41,955 nt of DNA from JAHDCC01 sp964551835 (lineage in GTDB: Bacteria > Actinomycetota > Acidimicrobiia > Acidimicrobiales > SZUA-35): NCBI GenBank assembly GCA_964551835.1, contig CAZKEM010000045.1:1-41955 (forward strand). The letters run 5' to 3'. The first letter of the stretch is position 1; every line of letters starts with the position of its first letter. Under the pieces are notes generated by a model. It saw nothing but the letters and a program-made list of their open reading frames with translations, did no database searches and had not been told where the DNA came from. Shown in pieces: positions 39,604-41,955 of the stretch. Both the position numbers and the translations under genes were made by a program.

Positions 39604-40863
39604 CTAGTAGTATGTTGTGCTGGTAAAGCTCGGTTCGTTCTGACCGGTTTGCTCAGAGTACACGAGGCCATAGTCCCAAACAGTGGTGACGCCGGTTGTT
39701 TCCACTATGAGACTGCTTGACGCAACAACCCACATACCGTCTCGGTAGATGGCTGTCTCCCCAGTCCAGTCCATCAACGTGAGGTTTCCCGAACTGGGCA
39801 TCACGTCAGCCGACATCTTAAGCTCCTCAAACGGTGCCTTTGGGAGAGCTTCGACTGCACCTGATTGAGGGTCCACCAACCAGACTTCCCACTCGATGCC
39901 GCGGACGACCACCAGCTTGCCGTCGTGCCAGCCGAGGGTAAACAGTTGCCAGAGGCCCTGCTCATAAGCCTCGCGATAGGGTGCTTGGGAAGCGGGGACT
40001 AGCTCGACCACCTCACCATCGAGACCAACCCGAACTATCCGGCCGGAGGTTTGCAACGAGTACAGTTGGTCGTCGTTCCATATGCTCTGACGGTTGTCTT
40101 CGATCGGCGCTGCAAAATGTTCCCATTGGTCCTTAATAGGGTCGTAGGTTGCGTTCGCCCCAGAAGCCACGACGACCTTTCCGTTCCAAAATAGCTTGGA
40201 CGTGCCAGGTGGAAGATCTGCCACACGTCGCCATTCGTCTGTCTTCCAGTTCCATGCAGCGGCTTTTACGTGGTCGCGGATCCAAAGAATTTCATCGCCC
40301 ATCAAGGCCCCGTCGGTAAATCCAAACGGTTCGCCATCCAACAGATCTGTTGGGGCTAGCATTTCCCATTCCTCCGTCGCCGGGTCGTAGGTGGCGCCAT
40401 CGGAATACGCAATGACTTCTGGACGTCGGTGGTTAGTAGGACCTTCAAGGTCTCCTCCCCAAATCGACACCCGGCCATCTGGTAACTCCACTAGGCCTAC
40501 GTCGGTTCTTGGCTCTAGTGGTCCAGTTCCATGTTGTTTCACTTCGGATACTGGGCACCTTTTCTCGGTAGCGCATTGTGCGGCATTGGTTTGAGGATCT
40601 TCACTGCCAGGGGAACGCGGCGAATCTTGGGTTTCTTCGGAGGTTGGGTGCGAAGTTAGGAATAACCCGGAAACTGTTACACCAACGCAAGCGGCGACCA
40701 TGGCGAGCCTCCTGTAAGCCTTGCGGCGTTTGGGCTTTTCCGCTTCGAAGGAACGGGTCGAAGGTTGGGTTGATTGTTCAGCCGAAACGACTTTGACTTC
40801 GTCTAGGGCAACCGGTTTTGCCTGGCTGTTTATCAAATCGTGGAGTTGGTTTTCGATGCTCAT
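39604..40863 (-). CDS. membrane-anchored kelch-like propeller protein linked to an ECF sigma factor
   Basis: 419 aa. About 50 basic cytosolic residues, a TM helix (LAMVAACVGVTVSGLFL, about 52-69), a Pro/Ser/Glu linker, then about 300 residues of kelch-type repeats: EVIAYSDGATYDPATEEWEML, NATYDPIKDQWEHF and VWLVDPQSGAVEAL with conserved W and DP. Its ATG overlaps the sigma gene stop by 4 nt. The arrangement fits the anti-sigma/sensor partner of the sigma factor: cytosolic tail binding sigma and propeller outside, although no named anti-sigma domain is visible. It could also be simply a co-regulated surface protein. Confidence 0.75.
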   Translation of the reverse strand: MSIENQLHDLINSQAKPVALDEVKVVSAEQSTQPSTRSFEAEKPKRRKAYRRLAMVAACVGVTVSGLFLTSHPTSEETQDSPRSPGSEDPQTNAAQCATEKRCPVSEVKQHGTGPLEPRTDVGLVELPDGRVSIWGGDLEGPTNHRRPEVIAYSDGATYDPATEEWEMLAPTDLLDGEPFGFTDGALMGDEILWIRDHVKAAAWNWKTDEWRRVADLPPGTSKLFWNGKVVVASGANATYDPIKDQWEHFAAPIEDNRQSIWNDDQLYSLQTSGRIVRVGLDGEVVELVPASQAPYREAYEQGLWQLFTLGWHDGKLVVVRGIEWEVWLVDPQSGAVEALPKAPFEELKMSADVMPSSGNLTLMDWTGETAIYRDGMWVVASSSLIVETTGVTTVWDYGLVYSEQTGQNEPSFTSTTYY

Positions 40864-41327
40864 TGGTTCACGCCCAGCTGTTCACGTAAATGGGTCATGC
40901 CTCGTTCGGCATGAGTCTGAATTGTTGCCTTCGACAGTCTCAATAGGTCGGCGGTTTCTTGGTAGCTCATCCCGTAGCCTTTTACGAGAACTACAACCTG
41001 TCGTTGTCTTGTAGAGAGTATTCCTAAAGCCGCACCTAGGCCTGGTTCGTATGATGACTCTTGGTCGTGCTCGACGGGGTTCACATCAGCAAACGTAACT
41101 TCGGCCTTGCCGCCAGAAACGTGCTTTAGTGCGAAGTTATAGCCAATGCGGTAGACGTAACCAAACGGGTTGTCCGTTTGGCGTACCCGTTCCCAGACAC
41201 GCCATGCGTTACCCAAGGCAACAACGGTCGCTTAGCGACCGAGTTCGCCCCCAAAAGCAGCCACCAAGGCATGCCGCAGCCGAGGTTCAGCTACTTTAAA
41301 AAATTGGTCGAAGCTTTCGTCGATCAC
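40860..41327 (-). pseudogene. ECF sigma factor gene interrupted by an in-frame TAA
   Basis: From GTG 41327: FDQFFKVAEPRLRHALVAAF then GGELGR, a textbook ECF sigma region-2 start, then TAA (41234-41232, codon 32), and in the same frame ATVVALGNAWRVWERVRQTD, PFGYVYRIGYNFALKH (region 2.3-2.4) and STRQRQVVVLVKGYGMSYQETADLL plus STIQTHAERGMTHLREQL-like region 4. Homologues have a codon such as GAA where TAA stands, so one G-to-T change would explain it. Re-initiation at TTG 41216 would give a 118-aa product without the first helix, probably inactive. It may be a nonsense mutation, assembly error or regulated readthrough. It is joined to the kelch-like gene by a 4-nt overlap. Confidence 0.85.
41225..41241. 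repeat. 17-bp palindrome centred on the internal stop codon
   Basis: CGGTCGCT T AGCGACCG: 8-bp perfect arms around one base, and the minus-strand TAA sits at the centre. Its symmetry makes the placement of the stop notable. Confidence 0.8.
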
Positions 41328-41653
41328 ACTCAAATAACCCTAGGTCAACCAGTCACTTGCTACGTAGAGTGCCTTGCGGGGTAAACGTATGACAGCCGAC
41401 GAAAAGAAGGCTGCTCGAACGTGCTCCACTTTATTGTTTCCTTCGTTGAAATGGCGATGTTTGCTGAGTTCTATGGTGATAGCCTCATTCGAGGGCCACT
41501 CGACGTCGATCCGTAAAGGTTTGTTGGGGTGGTCCTGCCGGTCAAACGGTTAGTATTAGTTTGCCTTGAAGTAGCGTCAGACGATGTCGGTAGGTATCGA
41601 ATGACGGTCTTGGAGGCTCGACTTAGGCGCCGCACGGTGCAGAGGTCAGCTAT
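41328..41653. other. 326-nt intergenic region between sigma gene and tRNA-Met
   Basis: It must hold the sigma operon promoter (TAGGGT on the minus strand at about 41342-41337) and that of the tRNA/tuf side. No convincing gene; a 54-codon frame at 41389 lacks a ribosome site and a recognisable protein. Confidence 0.5.
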
Positions 41654-41727
41654 GGCGACGTAGCTCAGTTGGTAAGAGTGCTCGACTCATAATCGAGAGG
41701 TCGTGGGTTCAAGTCCCACCGTCGCTA
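41654..41727 (+). tRNA. tRNA-Met (anticodon CAT)
   Basis: Acceptor GGCGACG/CGTCGCT (first pair G-T), D arm GCTC/GAGT, anticodon stem CTCGA/TCGAG around loop CTCATAA (anticodon CAT), T arm GTGGG/CCCAC around TTCAAGT, discriminator A; CCA is not encoded. It looks like elongator tRNA-Met; an Ile2 tRNA with modified C34 is a less likely alternative. Confidence 0.9.
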
Positions 41728-41814
41728 CACGGTTTAACCGGAACACAGACAATCAGTAACTCCGCTACTAGTATTAGGCACCAACAACGCCAGTAGCAAT
41801 CTTGGAAGGAAGCC

Positions 41815-41955
41815 ATGGCTAAAGATACATTTGTTCGGAATAAGCCGCATGTGAATGTGGGTACGATGGGTCACGTTGATCATGGTAAGACGACGTTGAC
41901 TGCTGCGATTACTAAGGTTTTGGGTGATCGTGTTGAGGGGTCGGCGGTGACTGCG
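41815..41955 (+). CDS. tuf: elongation factor Tu, N-terminal part (cut by window edge)
   Basis: First 47 codons. MAKDTFVRNKPHVNVGTMGH and the GTP-binding P-loop GHVDHGKTTLT (19-29) identify EF-Tu, which delivers aminoacyl-tRNA to the ribosome. Ribosome site GGAAGGA ends about 5 nt before the ATG. It lies 87 nt behind tRNA-Met. Codon use shifts strikingly to T-ending codons (GGT, CGT, GAT, ACT), the usual pattern of a highly expressed gene in this host. Confidence 0.97.
   Translation, partial: MAKDTFVRNKPHVNVGTMGHVDHGKTTLTAAITKVLGDRVEGSAVTA

Noticed and set aside
41389..41553. 54-codon plus-strand frame upstream of tRNA-Met
   Set aside because: No ribosome site, unusual composition (many Ser, Cys, Trp) and no family likeness.

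Overview
The window reads as chromosomal DNA of a mid-GC actinobacterium, most likely from the Acidimicrobiia or a similar deep branch. Supporting signs are WXG100 proteins with an FHA-containing FtsK/EssC ATPase, PknB-type kinases, an F420/deazaflavin-type nitroreductase, GTG/TTG starts, and several genes whose -10 hexamer (TANNNT) lies only 6-7 nt before the start codon, which suggests leaderless transcription. No species can be named from the sequence alone.

Left part (1-10540): a compact type VII secretion (T7SS)-like locus. A Ser/Thr kinase running off the left edge diverges from two WXG100-size proteins, a 400-aa membrane protein with a WXG-like N-terminus, a 236-aa partner and a 1390-residue FHA-EssC ATPase. 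Two tandem paralogues with a membrane anchor, BON-like region and OmpA domain follow, each behind a duplicated upstream region. The kinase and the FHA domain suggest phospho-control of secretion. Then come a GNAT enzyme, an MFS exporter, an amphi-Trp protein and a DUF3137-like/LemA pair (10617-14154).

Island (14478-19761): a tRNA-Thr(GGT) gene has its 3' part repeated exactly (44 bp) 5.2 kb downstream, bracketing an integrated island. It holds a decayed tyrosine integrase, a LysM lipoprotein, a tachylectin-repeat/HExxH metalloprotease-like protein, a sigma factor with a one-TM Thr/Pro-rich partner, and a ParDE-like toxin-antitoxin pair at the far end.

Middle (19762-29391): two very short ORFs, a secreted S33 peptidase, pyruvate carboxylase, a phospholipase D-superfamily protein, and a winged-helix regulator/membrane protein pair with a palindromic operator.

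Right part (29448-41955): a four-gene peptide/nickel-type ABC importer behind a 19-bp Fur/Zur-like box. The same box, with the same distance to the -10, precedes a 75-codon orphan gene at 38839. Between them are a PadR regulator with a 14-bp operator and its membrane partner, which appears to continue across a -1 slippery heptamer, a fibronectin-III lipoprotein and a WD40 receptor kinase. The end holds a deazaflavin-dependent nitroreductase, an ECF sigma/kelch-like membrane protein pair whose sigma gene carries an in-frame TAA inside a perfect palindrome, tRNA-Met(CAT) and the start of tuf (EF-Tu).
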